Below are positions 19,478-28,852 of a DNA stretch of 64,000 nucleotides, piece by piece. The stretch covers positions 434,001 to 498,000 of the forward strand of contig OZ252150.1 in the NCBI GenBank assembly GCA_965248775.1, written 5' to 3'. Position 1 is the stretch's first letter, and each line of letters begins with the position of its first letter. The notes beneath the pieces are model-generated. The model saw only the letters and a list, made by a program, of their open reading frames with translations, made no database searches and was not told the DNA's origin. The position numbers and the translations under genes were made by a program. This DNA comes from JBHHUI01 sp965248775. Lineage in GTDB: Bacteria; Chloroflexota; Anaerolineae; Anaerolineales; JBHHUI01.

Positions 19478-21957
19478 GCTTTCAAGCGTGCACCGGCCGG
19501 ATCGTGAAGCGCGTCCTGTTCTACCTGCGCGAGGACGTGTTCGCCGAATACTTCGACTCGCACGGGCGTGCCGGGCTCCTTCAATTCAACGGGCAGATAG
19601 CTGAACCCGATCACCTTACCCACCGAATACCCATACCCACCGCTGCGGATACGTCCCACAAGATCCCCATCTGAATAGACCGCCTCGCCGCCGTACAAGA
19701 TCACACTGTCGTCTTCGAGCGTGATGGTGCGCAGACGTTTCGCGAGTCCCTTTTCCTTAACGCGCAGCAGCGCCGTGCGGCCTATGAAGTCGCCCTTCTT
19801 CAAACGTACGCAGAATCCCTGCCCCGATTCGTACGGAGTCTCATCCGGGGTGATGTCCGCGCTCCAATAGCGATAGCCCTTTTCAACTCGCAATGTGTCG
19901 AGTGCCTTGTAGCCGGCGGGGGTGATTTCGTACGGTTGACCTGCTTCGATGAGCCGATCCCACAGTCCAACTGAAGACGGATCACTGGACACTGAAGACC
20001 GAAGGTACAGTTCCCAGCCGAGTTCGCCGACATAGCTGACGCGCTGTGCCCAGACCTCGACGTCGCCCACGTGGATAACGCGCGCCGTCATGAAGGGAAA
20101 GGCCTCGTTCGAGAGATCGTCTTCGGTGACCGCCTGCAGGACATCGCGCGCGTGCGGCCCCCATAGCCCGAGGCAAGCCCAGTCTTCGGACACTTCCCGA
20201 ATGGTCACTGAGCCGTCGGCGGGCAGGTGCATCTGCATCCAGCCGAGGTCGCTGGCGACGAATGTGGTGCCGCTGATGACACGGAAGTGCTCCGCTCCCC
20301 AACGCGTGATTGTCAGGTCGGCTTCGATGCCGCCGCGCTCGTTGAGGAACTGCGTGTAGGTCATGCTGCCGACCGGCTTGTCGACGTCGTTGTCGGCCTG
20401 GTTCTGTAGGAACGCCAGCGCGCCGGGACCGGTTACGTCGATCTTGCCAAAGGAGGTCATGTCGAACAGTGCCACGCGTTCGCGGGCGGCCATATGCTCG
20501 ACGCCGATCTGCTCGAAGTGGGGCGGCCGTGTCCAACCCCATTTGCGTTGATCGTCGCCGGCGCGGCGGGTGGGTTGCCCGGGAGCATAATGATTGACGC
20601 GCTCCCAGCCGTTCTTCTCGCCGAATACAGCGCCGAGTGATTCCAGGCGCGGCAGTAGCGGGCTCGTGCGTAGCGGGCGGCCCCACTCGTATTCGTCCTC
20701 CGGGAAGCGCATGCGGTAATAGTACTTGTAGATTTCGCGCGTCCGCTTGGCGACAAAGTGCCGATCGGCGTAGATCGAACCGAAGCGGCGCACATCAAAT
20801 TCGTGCATGTCCCACGAAGGGGAGCCGTCGACGATCCATTCCGAGATAATTTTCCCCACGCCGCCGGCACCGGCAATTCCGTTTAGCGACATACCGGCCG
20901 CGACGAAGAACCCGCGCAGACCAGGCAGTGGGCCGAGGCAATAGAGAGCATCGGTGGTGATCGCTTCCGGGCCGTTGACGAGTTTGATAATCTCAGCGTG
21001 TTCGAGCAGTGGCACGCGCCGCGTCGCACCCTCCATCAGTTCATCGAAAAGTTCCCATTCCGGCGGTAGCAACGATTGCGTGAATTCCCACGGTACGCCG
21101 TCCACTGACCACGCTTTGGGATTCAGCTCGAAGCCGCCGACAAGGTAGCCGCCCACCTCTACGCGGATGTAGACCAGATTGTCCGGGTCGCGCACGACCG
21201 GTGTCTCGCGCGGCAGCTCGTGGCCGGGGATGGGTTTTGTGATCAGGTATTGGTGCATGATGGGCGTCATAGGGATAACTGCGCCAACCATCTCGCCGAT
21301 GCGCGGCGCCCACTGCCCGGCAGCGTTGACGACATACTCGCAACGCATATCACCTACATCGGTATTGACACCGCTAACCGCGCCTGAATCCGTTAACTCA
21401 ATTCCGGTGACGCGGGTGTCGGTGCGGATGATTGCGCCGAGTTCGCGCGCGCGCCGCGCGAGATCGGTCGTGATGCCGTTCGAGTCCAGCCAGCCGTCGT
21501 CGGGGATGTGCACCGCGCCGAACAGATTTTCATCCGTCATCGGCGGGAAGATTCGTTTTGCTTCGGATGGGCCGATGATGTCCACGTTAAGACCGAGCGC
21601 CTTGGCGCGGCTGACTTCACGCTGCAACTGTTTGAGCCGCTCCGGCGATGAGGCCAGGCGCAGGCTGCCGACCGGATTCCAGCCGATGGCTTCGCCTTCT
21701 TCGGCTTTCAACTCGTTGTACAGGTTGATGCTGTAATTCATCAACTTCATTTGCGTGGGCGAGCTGCGGAACTGGGAAACGAGTCCAACCGAGTGAAAGG
21801 TCGTGCCGCTCGTTAATTCGCCCTTTTCGAGCAACACGATGTCGGTCCAGCCGAGTCGTGCGAGATGATAGGCAATGCTGCAGCCGGTGATGCCGCCGCC
21901 GATGATGACGGCGCGTGCCTGTGATGGAAGATCGGTCATATGATTTTCATTAATCAA
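19474..21957 (-). CDS. FAD oxidoreductase-GcvT fusion (dimethylglycine/sarcosine dehydrogenase-like)
   Basis: 827 aa. N-terminal FAD-binding DAO fold: VIIGGGITGCSIAYHLARLG, then LLEKGELTSGTTFHSVGLVS, where the His of TFH is the usual covalent flavin attachment site. C-terminal half is the folate-binding GcvT/aminomethyltransferase module (LFDMTSFGKIDVTGPGALAF, VSYVGELGWELYL, ALDTLRVEKGYRYWSADIT, C-terminal barrel to 827). Enzymes of this build oxidatively remove N-methyl groups and pass formaldehyde to tetrahydrofolate. It follows the MttB-type gene but is separated from it by an IS4 element. Residues around 652-663 (RSSVSSDPSSV) look like an in-frame heptamer-repeat insertion. Substrate among betaine, dimethylglycine, sarcosine or N-methyl aminophosphonates is not resolved. 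Confidence 0.85.
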   Translation of the reverse strand: MINENHMTDLPSQARAVIIGGGITGCSIAYHLARLGWTDIVLLEKGELTSGTTFHSVGLVSQFRSSPTQMKLMNYSINLYNELKAEEGEAIGWNPVGSLRLASSPERLKQLQREVSRAKALGLNVDIIGPSEAKRIFPPMTDENLFGAVHIPDDGWLDSNGITTDLARRARELGAIIRTDTRVTGIELTDSGAVSGVNTDVGDMRCEYVVNAAGQWAPRIGEMVGAVIPMTPIMHQYLITKPIPGHELPRETPVVRDPDNLVYIRVEVGGYLVGGFELNPKAWSVDGVPWEFTQSLLPPEWELFDELMEGATRRVPLLEHAEIIKLVNGPEAITTDALYCLGPLPGLRGFFVAAGMSLNGIAGAGGVGKIISEWIVDGSPSWDMHEFDVRRFGSIYADRHFVAKRTREIYKYYYRMRFPEDEYEWGRPLRTSPLLPRLESLGAVFGEKNGWERVNHYAPGQPTRRAGDDQRKWGWTRPPHFEQIGVEHMAARERVALFDMTSFGKIDVTGPGALAFLQNQADNDVDKPVGSMTYTQFLNERGGIEADLTITRWGAEHFRVISGTTFVASDLGWMQMHLPADGSVTIREVSEDWACLGLWGPHARDVLQAVTEDDLSNEAFPFMTARVIHVGDVEVWAQRVSYVGELGWELYLRSSVSSDPSSVGLWDRLIEAGQPYEITPAGYKALDTLRVEKGYRYWSADITPDETPYESGQGFCVRLKKGDFIGRTALLRVKEKGLAKRLRTITLEDDSVILYGGEAVYSDGDLVGRIRSGGYGYSVGKVIGFSYLPVELKEPGTPVRVEVFGEHVLAQVEQDALHDPAGARLKA

Positions 21958-21976
21958 GGAGACTATGTGCTAGACG

Positions 21977-23459
21977 CAATACCTTTCAAATAAGGGCCAA
22001 AGCTTGCCGGAAAGGTTGTCGGGGTTGGGGCCAGTGATAATGCTCCGGCTGTTTCAGGCGGAACTTTGACATCTTGCGTTTGACTACACGCGGGTTTGAA
22101 CGGGCACGGCGGAGAGGCAGACGAACGTCAGCGATGTCATGCAACAAGCGGTCATAGAGTTGGCCGAGTTGGTCAACGGCCGTCTTTTGAAACTCGGCGA
22201 GCGTGTCGCGCACGAGTTCGAGTGCATGCACAAAGCTGAGTTGGTCGGGATCGAGACCGGTGCGTTGGGCAGCCGCATGCATCAGGAAGCGGATGATGAA
22301 GTGTGCGATGAGCAGGCCATACAGTTCCTGAATGACCCCGACCGGCTTGAGACTGCGCAGCGGGCGTCCGGCCAGACGTTGATGGGTGTCGACTTCATCG
22401 ATGACCAATTCGATTTCCCAGCGTTCGTGATAAGCTCGCGCGAGTTCCAGGGCTGGGAAGGCTTCGGGGTTCAGCAAGGTGGTAACCAAGCGGTGCACTT
22501 CACCGTAACCGGGGAGTGCCGGGTCACTTATGGTGTATTCGACGATGCGCACCAGGAGGCGCTCGCCCCGCTTGCGGCGCTGGTAGTCGGAGGGGGTCAG
22601 GTAGGCGGTGTAGGAGCCATCTGGCAATGGACAGCGGTTTTTAGGCTTGACATGGGCTGGAAATCGGCTCAAAATGTGTCCCCCGCGCTCCAAAACCATG
22701 CGCAGCATGTCATAATCATGAAACCCACGGTCCCACATCACCAACATGCCCATCTCGACCGAGCGCAACAGGCGAAAACCACCTATGCGCTCGCTGGTGT
22801 GGCAAGGCCAGAAGCCCGCATCGACAATCGTATGCGTGCCGCACTCGACCAGATACACCCCTTGCACCTGCGGAAAAGCGCTCTGGCCGCGCGGGCTGTG
22901 GTGCCGTCCAAAAGCCGCCGCATTCTCCGGCGTGTCAGCCACATCTTCAACCGTGCCATCGATGGCCATCAGGCGCAATCCAAAGAGGAACGCGCCGGCT
23001 GTCTCCGTCGTAGCTATCGGTCGACATACATGCCGAAACAAACGCACGACCGGTCGAGCACCCAGTTGATAGCGCCGATAGGTAATCGCACTGTCTTTCG
23101 GTACCGCGTATTCCGGATTGTTCCAGATGTACCGCAACCCCTGGGCGATCTTACGCATTACCCGCCCCAGAGAAGATTGCGTGTAGATGTTCATTGTGAT
23201 GATTAAAAACACTGTCACGACCAGATTCAATTTGCGCTCGCGTTGCGTTTTCAAGCCTTCTGCCTCCAACGCTGCTTCGACCACATCTGGCGGAATAACC
23301 CGGCTCAGGCTTGTAAATGTCAGTTCCCGGCAAAACTTGCTCTCGATGTCAACCTCGCGTAATCTGTATCCCATCAGGTGGCCCCCTGGCATCTTGCGAA
23401 TTTGTATATCTCACAAGTATGCCTCGGGTGCCACCTGTTTGCTTATTTGAAAGGTATTG
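21977..23459 (-). mobile_element. IS4-family insertion with 10-bp target duplication
   Basis: 1,483-bp element. Perfect 18-bp terminal inverted repeats: CAATACCTTTCAAATAAG at 21977-21994 and its complement at 23442-23459. It is flanked by identical 10-bp direct repeats GTGCTAGACG at 21967-21976 and 23460-23469, the length expected for IS4. The intact duplication, repeats and transposase point to a recent insertion. It sits 10 bp upstream of the ATG of the FAD/GcvT gene and so has replaced that gene's native upstream region. Confidence 0.95.
21986..23392 (-). CDS. IS4-family transposase
   Basis: 468 aa DDE transposase, intact. Recognisable blocks: RLMAIDGTVEDVADTPENAA (first Asp), MLVMWDRGFHDYDMLRMVLE (second Asp), and the YREK-like C-terminal signature in ARAYHERWEIELVIDEVDTH with the catalytic Glu. 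N-terminal IS4-type domain LTSLSRVIPPDVVEAALEA. Starts ATG 23392 and ends within the left inverted repeat. Confidence 0.93.
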   Translation of the reverse strand: MPGGHLMGYRLREVDIESKFCRELTFTSLSRVIPPDVVEAALEAEGLKTQRERKLNLVVTVFLIITMNIYTQSSLGRVMRKIAQGLRYIWNNPEYAVPKDSAITYRRYQLGARPVVRLFRHVCRPIATTETAGAFLFGLRLMAIDGTVEDVADTPENAAAFGRHHSPRGQSAFPQVQGVYLVECGTHTIVDAGFWPCHTSERIGGFRLLRSVEMGMLVMWDRGFHDYDMLRMVLERGGHILSRFPAHVKPKNRCPLPDGSYTAYLTPSDYQRRKRGERLLVRIVEYTISDPALPGYGEVHRLVTTLLNPEAFPALELARAYHERWEIELVIDEVDTHQRLAGRPLRSLKPVGVIQELYGLLIAHFIIRFLMHAAAQRTGLDPDQLSFVHALELVRDTLAEFQKTAVDQLGQLYDRLLHDIADVRLPLRRARSNPRVVKRKMSKFRLKQPEHYHWPQPRQPFRQALALI

Positions 23460-23672
23460 GTGCTAGACGGGTTTCGTATTGCATATTATGCAGAACTGTT
23501 TGTCCGCTTTATGCGCCCGTGACAGCGGCGCACAGCTAGTTCATCTTTTGCCTTTGAGTAAAACGAGTCGGGTACACCTGTCATGGCGGCATAGAGCAGA
23601 TTTGCACCCTCTTTAAATGGAGAGAAGTCGCGTTGTTTTGGTCTACGCTCTCAAGCATATATTGACAAGCCA

Positions 23673-25205
23673 TTACCCCTCGCCTTTTCTGCGTCCGCGC
23701 GTACGTCGCTTTCTTGCCCTTGTCCCGTCGCTTTTATTGAGCTTCCATTCAGCCGGCGGCTGCGAATCTCCAGCTACAAGCCCCTCGAACTCGGCCCGGA
23801 TTTGTGCGTCCACGTCGGGTGAGAATACGGCCGGGTTGTCGCGGGTTAGGATGTCCCGCACCTTTCGCACGGCCCGGGTGTGCGAATCGAGCGCACCGTT
23901 CTCCTGCCACATCTGCCGCATGTCGCGATCCGCAATGTCGGGTAGGTAAGCGGTCGACTTCATGCGCGCGAGGGTGTGATCGGTAGCGGCGAACATTCCC
24001 CCTGGGCCTATCTCTTCGATCAGATCTAGGGCCATCTCGTCCTCGGATTCGAAGCCGCGCACAAGGCGTTTGAGCATCATCGCAATCTCGCCGTCGATTA
24101 CTGCTTTCGCGAAGTCAAACGTCATGAGTGCGTCGAACAGGCCGCCCATGTTGTACACATCCACGCCGGTGAGCGCGCCGACCACATTCGACATGCCCGT
24201 CTCGTAGCCGGCCTGCGAATCATTGATCTTGGAGTTGGTCAGGCCGAGATAGCCGCTGCTCGGTACACCATAGTAGCGTGCCATCTGGGCAGTGCCGGCC
24301 ACCAAGATACCGGTCTCAATCCCGCCGGGGGCGAACGCGCCTGTGCGCAAGTCGGTCACCACCGGCAGCGTGCTGTAGAGCAGCTGCTTGCCGGGCTGCA
24401 CCATTTGTGTCAGCGTGGCGTAGGCCAGAAATTCAGCGTTCGTCTGCGCCAGCGTGCCTATCAACGTAAATGGCGAGGTCAATCCCGCATTCGGGACGAT
24501 TGTCGCATAGCTGGGCAGGTTCTCCTTGCAAAGATAAAGTAACTGCGCTGTGGAATCGAAATCCATCGTCATCGGCGCGACGCACGGGCAGTAATGGTGC
24601 GTGATCAACGGGCGCTCACGATATGCTTCGGGGCCGCCCGCGACGATCTCGCCCAGACGGATCACCTTCTGCGCTTCCTCCACATTAGGCGTATTGCCGC
24701 GTACCGGCTTGACCATATTCTTGAGCGCTGGGTAGTAACGTGACAGGCTGAAGTGGTCGGGCGGTGCATCGTCCGCCAACACCGATACGGAAAAAAGGTC
24801 GAACCCCGGCAGTTCGTTAATCAGATGAGCGATGCGCGCCATGTCGTCCGAGCGGGCCCGGCGATCCTCCCCGGTGATGGGATCAATGATATTCGGCGCG
24901 GAGCTGGCCGTCATCATGGCTGGCCGATCGTCGGGAACGGTGATGTCATAGGCCGGGTCGCGCGCATAGAATGTGAACTTCGGTGGCATGGCTGCCCGGA
25001 AGTGCTCGACGACGGTGCGCGGAAACTTGACAAACTCGGTCTCCGAGTCGACAGGGCAGCCGTGCCGGTCCAGCACCGCGCGGGCGTCGTCGTTGCGCAC
25101 GAGCATGCCTACATTTTCGAGAATTTCAAGCGAGGCAGAGTGAACTTGCTCCACTTGCTGTGTTGTGAAAAATTCGGCGAATTTTAATCCGGTCATGTCG
25201 CACAC
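23673..25205 (-). CDS. Trimethylamine methyltransferase (MttB) family, non-pyrrolysine
   Basis: 510 aa corrinoid methyltransferase of the MttB superfamily: VHSASLEILENVGMLVRNDD, APNIIDPITGEDRRARSDDM, HHYCPCVAPMTMDFDSTAQL, SGYLGLTNSKINDSQAGYETGM, ATDHTLARMKSTAYLPDIADR. The frame is complete with no in-frame TAG, so it belongs to the non-pyrrolysine group, members of which demethylate glycine betaine, proline betaine, carnitine and similar quaternary amines. ATG at 25196 has the better ribosome site (AAAGGTAGG) than 25205. It is 33 bp downstream of the PLP enzyme, and a matching corrinoid protein is at 40,522. Substrate not determinable. Confidence 0.85.
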   Translation of the reverse strand: MCDMTGLKFAEFFTTQQVEQVHSASLEILENVGMLVRNDDARAVLDRHGCPVDSETEFVKFPRTVVEHFRAAMPPKFTFYARDPAYDITVPDDRPAMMTASSAPNIIDPITGEDRRARSDDMARIAHLINELPGFDLFSVSVLADDAPPDHFSLSRYYPALKNMVKPVRGNTPNVEEAQKVIRLGEIVAGGPEAYRERPLITHHYCPCVAPMTMDFDSTAQLLYLCKENLPSYATIVPNAGLTSPFTLIGTLAQTNAEFLAYATLTQMVQPGKQLLYSTLPVVTDLRTGAFAPGGIETGILVAGTAQMARYYGVPSSGYLGLTNSKINDSQAGYETGMSNVVGALTGVDVYNMGGLFDALMTFDFAKAVIDGEIAMMLKRLVRGFESEDEMALDLIEEIGPGGMFAATDHTLARMKSTAYLPDIADRDMRQMWQENGALDSHTRAVRKVRDILTRDNPAVFSPDVDAQIRAEFEGLVAGDSQPPAEWKLNKSDGTRARKRRTRGRRKGEG

Positions 25206-25238
25206 CTACCTTTCAGAAAGGTTAGGCCAGTCTAGCAG

Positions 25239-26606
25239 CTAATCCTCATAATTCGTCAGGCACTCCTCAATAATACCGAGCGCGCGATCCAGCTCTTCTT
25301 GTGTGATTGTGAGCGGAGGAGTTAACGTGAGCACATTGCCCATTGTCAGCTTGAAGTTCAATCCGCGGTCAAGCGCCATATACATGATTGTTTCAGCTTC
25401 GTCGTTAGCGCGCTCGCGCGTGGTGCGATCTTGCACCAGTTCAACGCCCAGCAACAGCCCCAATCCGCGCACGTCGCCGATGATTGGATGGCGTGCTTGC
25501 ATTTCACGTAGACGAGTCAAGGCGTGTTCGCCCAGTTTGCGGGCGTGCGCCGCAAGGTCGTGACGCTCGATGTATTCGATCGTCGCCAGTCCCGCTGCGC
25601 AGGCGACCGGGCTCTTTTCATGCGTAAAGTGCCCCAGTGCGACATTGCCAGCCAGATTAAGTTCCTCGCGCGCGATCAGCGCCGCCAGAGGCATCACGCC
25701 TCCGCCGAGACCTTTGCCAATCACCACCATGTCCGGCGTCACGCCGAAATTCTCAAAGGTAAACATCGTTCCGGTGCGGCCGAGCGCGTGCGGAATCTCA
25801 TCAAAGATGAGCAGTGCGCCATGCCGGTCGCAAGCCGCGCGCACCTGTTCCCAGTATTCGGGATGGGGAATGAAGGGCACTCTCCGAACCGGTTCGGCGA
25901 TCACGGCGGCCACATCGCCTTCTTTCTCCAGGACGTATTCGACATAAGACGCGCACTTCAAATCGCAGCCCCCGCGTTGCTGACAATCCCACAGGCAGCG
26001 ATATTTGTCAGGCGGTGGAACATGTTCAGTTCCCGGCAATAGCGGCCCGATGCTGCTCCGGAAGATGGCCTCGCCTCCAACTGAGATTGCATCCAGCGTG
26101 GCGCCATGGAAAGAATCCCACATCGAGATGGTCTTGTGGCGACCGGTGGCCGCGCGCGCCAGCTTGATCGCCATGCTGATCGCGTTTGCCCCGCCGGTCG
26201 CGAACAAAACCTTGTTCAGATTTCCGGGCGCAAGTTCCACGAGTTTCTTTGCCAGGTCCACGGCCACGCGGTTGGTGTAACGGCGCGTGCAGAATGTAAG
26301 CTCGTCGAGTTGGCCTTTGATGGCGGCAATCACGTCCGGGTTTGCAAACCCCACCTGGTGCACGGTGTTGCCATGGAAATCCATGTAGCGCCGTCCCTGC
26401 ATGTCTTCCAAATAGATACCATCGCAGGCTTGCAACGCGTTCAGGCAAGGTGTCGAGAGCGATTGGTGCAGGAAGTAGCGTGCGTCCTCTTCAAGCAGTG
26501 CACGCGTTTCGTCATCGAGCGCGTCGGCCTGCCAAGCAGTGCGACGGGATGAGATGTTGAGGTCGCCTTCGGATTTCAGATTGTCAATCTGTTTTGTATT
26601 GGGCAT
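25239..26606 (-). CDS. Class III PLP enzyme, PbfA-like (hydroxy-AEP ammonia-lyase candidate)
   Basis: 455 aa, fold type I class III aminotransferase family: YMDFHGNTVHQVGFANPDVI, LFATGGANAISMAIKLARA, SMWDSFHGATLDAISVGGEA, LIFDEIPHALGRTGTMFTFE and the PLP Lys in DMVVIGKGLGGGVMPLAALI. In phnW/phnX clusters, class III homologues of this kind include PbfA, which eliminates ammonia from (R)-1-hydroxy-2-aminoethylphosphonate to give phosphonoacetaldehyde. The neighbouring PhnX and PhnW support that reading. The Cys cluster CLWDCQQRGGCDLKCASY about residues 203-220 is notable. A generic aminotransferase is the alternative. Confidence 0.7.
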   Translation of the reverse strand: MPNTKQIDNLKSEGDLNISSRRTAWQADALDDETRALLEEDARYFLHQSLSTPCLNALQACDGIYLEDMQGRRYMDFHGNTVHQVGFANPDVIAAIKGQLDELTFCTRRYTNRVAVDLAKKLVELAPGNLNKVLFATGGANAISMAIKLARAATGRHKTISMWDSFHGATLDAISVGGEAIFRSSIGPLLPGTEHVPPPDKYRCLWDCQQRGGCDLKCASYVEYVLEKEGDVAAVIAEPVRRVPFIPHPEYWEQVRAACDRHGALLIFDEIPHALGRTGTMFTFENFGVTPDMVVIGKGLGGGVMPLAALIAREELNLAGNVALGHFTHEKSPVACAAGLATIEYIERHDLAAHARKLGEHALTRLREMQARHPIIGDVRGLGLLLGVELVQDRTTRERANDEAETIMYMALDRGLNFKLTMGNVLTLTPPLTITQEELDRALGIIEECLTNYED

Positions 26607-26710
26607 TGTTGTTTTCTTCGCGAAGGAGGGAATGCTGACTGCGGGTAATGGGCAACCGCAGTCAGACTGCGCGCCGCGTAGGTCTCGTGAGTCGATCTGT
26701 CTGCGTGTTG

Positions 26711-27541
26711 TTACGGGCGCTCGCCGCGCGCAAGTCGGGAGTTGATGTCATCGATCACCGAGGGGAGTTCGGCGATTTCATCCACGACATAGTGAGCCCC
26801 CATCTTAGCCAGTTCCAGGCGCGCCTTCTCAACACGGCACTGCAGGTCGTCGGGTTCAAGGGTGTTAATCTCTTCCAAATTCAGACCGACTTCATTGCCC
26901 GTTTTCGCCAAACCTACGGACCAGGTTCCAGCGTTGAGGCCTTCGGAGATACCCGGTTTGGTGTCATCTACTTTCACGACGGCTTCAGGCGGATAAATGC
27001 CGGTGTTGAACATGTTCTGCAGCACCATCCACGGCTGCGGTCGGCCGGCCGGCACCTCAGTGGCGCACACGCTGCTGTCCGGCACGTAACCGCGGTCGGC
27101 AGCCTCGTTCTTGAGCAACTCCATCGCCTCTGTGAAATAGCCGGTGGTTGATCCGATGGTAATGCCCTGTTCGCGCAGCCAGGCGACAGTATCGAGCGCA
27201 CCCGGGATCATGTCGGCATAGTCGGCCAGGCATTCCAACTGTAATGGCTGGAAGTCTGCGAACATCGCGTCTATATCGTCTTCCGCAACCGGTCGCCCGT
27301 ATGCTTCCTGCCATTTTGCTGCCACTTCTGGGTCCTCACTGATGGCCTTGATGTGGTCGCGCTTGTGCAGGCCCATCGGGCGGCGCGCTTGCTCCATTGT
27401 GATGTCCACGCCCTTGCGTTCGTATACCTGTATGAAGACCACGGCGGGTGCGTAACAACCGTAGTCCATTGTTGTGCCGGCCCAATCGAGCACTACCATC
27501 TTGATCGGCTCTCTATATTCGCGGCGATAGGTGTAACTCAT
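26711..27541 (-). CDS. phnX: Phosphonoacetaldehyde hydrolase
   Basis: HAD-family enzyme that splits phosphonoacetaldehyde into acetaldehyde and phosphate. The nucleophile loop MVVLDWAGTTMDYG, the Schiff-base Lys in MGLHKRDHIKAI, the ITIGSTTGYFTEAM strand and VKVDDTKPGISEGLNAGTWS are all as in PhnX. ATG 27541 is chosen because AAGGAGA lies 7 nt upstream; a longer start at 27568 has no such site. It follows phnW by 106 bp on the same strand and precedes the PbfA-like gene, giving the order phnW-phnX-pbfA. Confidence 0.92.
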   Translation of the reverse strand: MSYTYRREYREPIKMVVLDWAGTTMDYGCYAPAVVFIQVYERKGVDITMEQARRPMGLHKRDHIKAISEDPEVAAKWQEAYGRPVAEDDIDAMFADFQPLQLECLADYADMIPGALDTVAWLREQGITIGSTTGYFTEAMELLKNEAADRGYVPDSSVCATEVPAGRPQPWMVLQNMFNTGIYPPEAVVKVDDTKPGISEGLNAGTWSVGLAKTGNEVGLNLEEINTLEPDDLQCRVEKARLELAKMGAHYVVDEIAELPSVIDDINSRLARGERP

Positions 27542-27647
27542 CGTGTGTCTCCTTTTGTTGATTCGCAATTGACAAATATCAAATGAGGGTTGGTCTATGA
27601 ATACGCTATTCGTCGTGCGCCATACGCTTAAAGCCTTATCCCTTACG

Positions 27648-28772
27648 CTACATCTCGACCTCCAGCTGTTCTAACGTCTCGCGGATCGCCCGCAACAATG
27701 CCTGCATGTCTGACGGGAATAATCGGCCGATGCTACCGATGCGAAAGCAGTCTGCGTCGCTGACTTTGCCGGGATAAATGACGTAGCCTTTGTTGTTAAG
27801 GCACTGATAAAATTCTTCGAAATCGAATTTGGGATACTCTGGATAATGGAACGATGTGATGATGAAACCCTGATCTTGCATTCGCAGGTACTCCTGAAAA
27901 CCCAGCGCACGCATGCCCGTAACGAGGGTTTCCCAGTTCGAGCGATAGCGCGCCCCGCGCGCCCCAATACCCCCTTCGGCCTCCAATTCCAGCAAGGCTT
28001 GATGAAAGGCGAGCAGAGCGTGCGTCGGGGGCGTAAAGCGGAACTGGCCATCTGCCTGCAGCCCCTTCCATTGCGCGAACAGATCTAAGCTGACCGTTCG
28101 GGCCCAGCCCTCCGTTTCGAGCAATGCCTCGCGGCGGGAAATTGCGAACGCAAACCCCGGTACCCCTTCAATGCATTTGTTGGCTGACGAAACGAGATAA
28201 TCCACACCCGCCCGCGCCAAATCCAGCGGCACGGCTCCAAAGCTGCTCATGGCGTCCACAAAGTATCGTCGACCGGCATCACGTACCAGCGCACCGATCT
28301 GCTCTACTGGATTGATGATGCCGGTTGTGGTTTCACAGTGGACGATGGCAACGTTGGTGATGCTCGCGTCCTCGGCCAGTGTGTCCGCGATCTGGTCCAC
28401 ATCGGGAATAGTGTTCTCGGGGAATATGAGTCGGGTAGTTGGAATTTTGTGCACTTCCGCGATGTGTGCGATGCGGTGCCCGTATGCCCCGTTGATGATG
28501 ACGAGTAATCTGCCATTCGGAGGCACTGTGCTTGACAGCACGGCTTCGAGGCTGAATGTTCCGCTACCCTGAATGATGATGGCTTCATAGGCTTCTGAAT
28601 CATCGCCACCCAGCGCGACCAAGCGTTTGCGCACCTGATGCACGATATCGATAAACGCATGATCACGTGAGCCGAGGTCGCGTAGCATGGCCTGTTTTAC
28701 CGTGCTGCTCGTCGTCAGCGGTCCTGGGGTAAAGAGAGGTTTGTCTTTGGCCGAGGCGATACTGGGATTCAT
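27648..28772 (-). CDS. phnW: 2-aminoethylphosphonate-pyruvate transaminase
   Basis: 374 aa class V PLP aminotransferase: LFTPGPLTTSSTVKQAMLRD, RDHAFIDIVHQVRKRL, IIQGSGTFSLEAVLSSTVPP, HCETTTGIINPVEQIG, FVDAMSSFGAVPLD, PLP Lys in YLVSSANKCIEGVPGFAFAI, and the C-terminal NNKGYVIYPGKVSDADCFRI. It transfers the amino group of 2-aminoethylphosphonate to pyruvate, giving phosphonoacetaldehyde for PhnX. First gene of the minus-strand cluster, divergent from the AraC regulator 80 bp away. Confidence 0.93.
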   Translation of the reverse strand: MNPSIASAKDKPLFTPGPLTTSSTVKQAMLRDLGSRDHAFIDIVHQVRKRLVALGGDDSEAYEAIIIQGSGTFSLEAVLSSTVPPNGRLLVIINGAYGHRIAHIAEVHKIPTTRLIFPENTIPDVDQIADTLAEDASITNVAIVHCETTTGIINPVEQIGALVRDAGRRYFVDAMSSFGAVPLDLARAGVDYLVSSANKCIEGVPGFAFAISRREALLETEGWARTVSLDLFAQWKGLQADGQFRFTPPTHALLAFHQALLELEAEGGIGARGARYRSNWETLVTGMRALGFQEYLRMQDQGFIITSFHYPEYPKFDFEEFYQCLNNKGYVIYPGKVSDADCFRIGSIGRLFPSDMQALLRAIRETLEQLEVEM

Positions 28773-28852
28773 GCCGGGGTCCTTCTAGTGTCTGCCATCT
28801 TAGACTGAATGTCTGCAGTATAATCGAGACTGTCAGGATCGCTTTGTAACAT
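28773..28852. promoter_or_regulatory. Divergent phnW/araC promoter region
   Basis: 80-bp gap between divergent starts. TATAAT at 28819-28824 is a good -10 for the AraC gene; no clear -35. AGACTGAATGTCT (28802-28814) is a short inverted repeat and GAGACTGTC (28826-28834) repeats half of it, so these are candidate operator half-sites for the adjacent AraC protein. Inference from position and pattern only. Confidence 0.4.

Noticed and set aside
22139..23206. 355-aa plus-strand ORF opposite the IS4 transposase
   Set aside because: Complement of a well-conserved transposase; no recognisable motifs or ribosome site.
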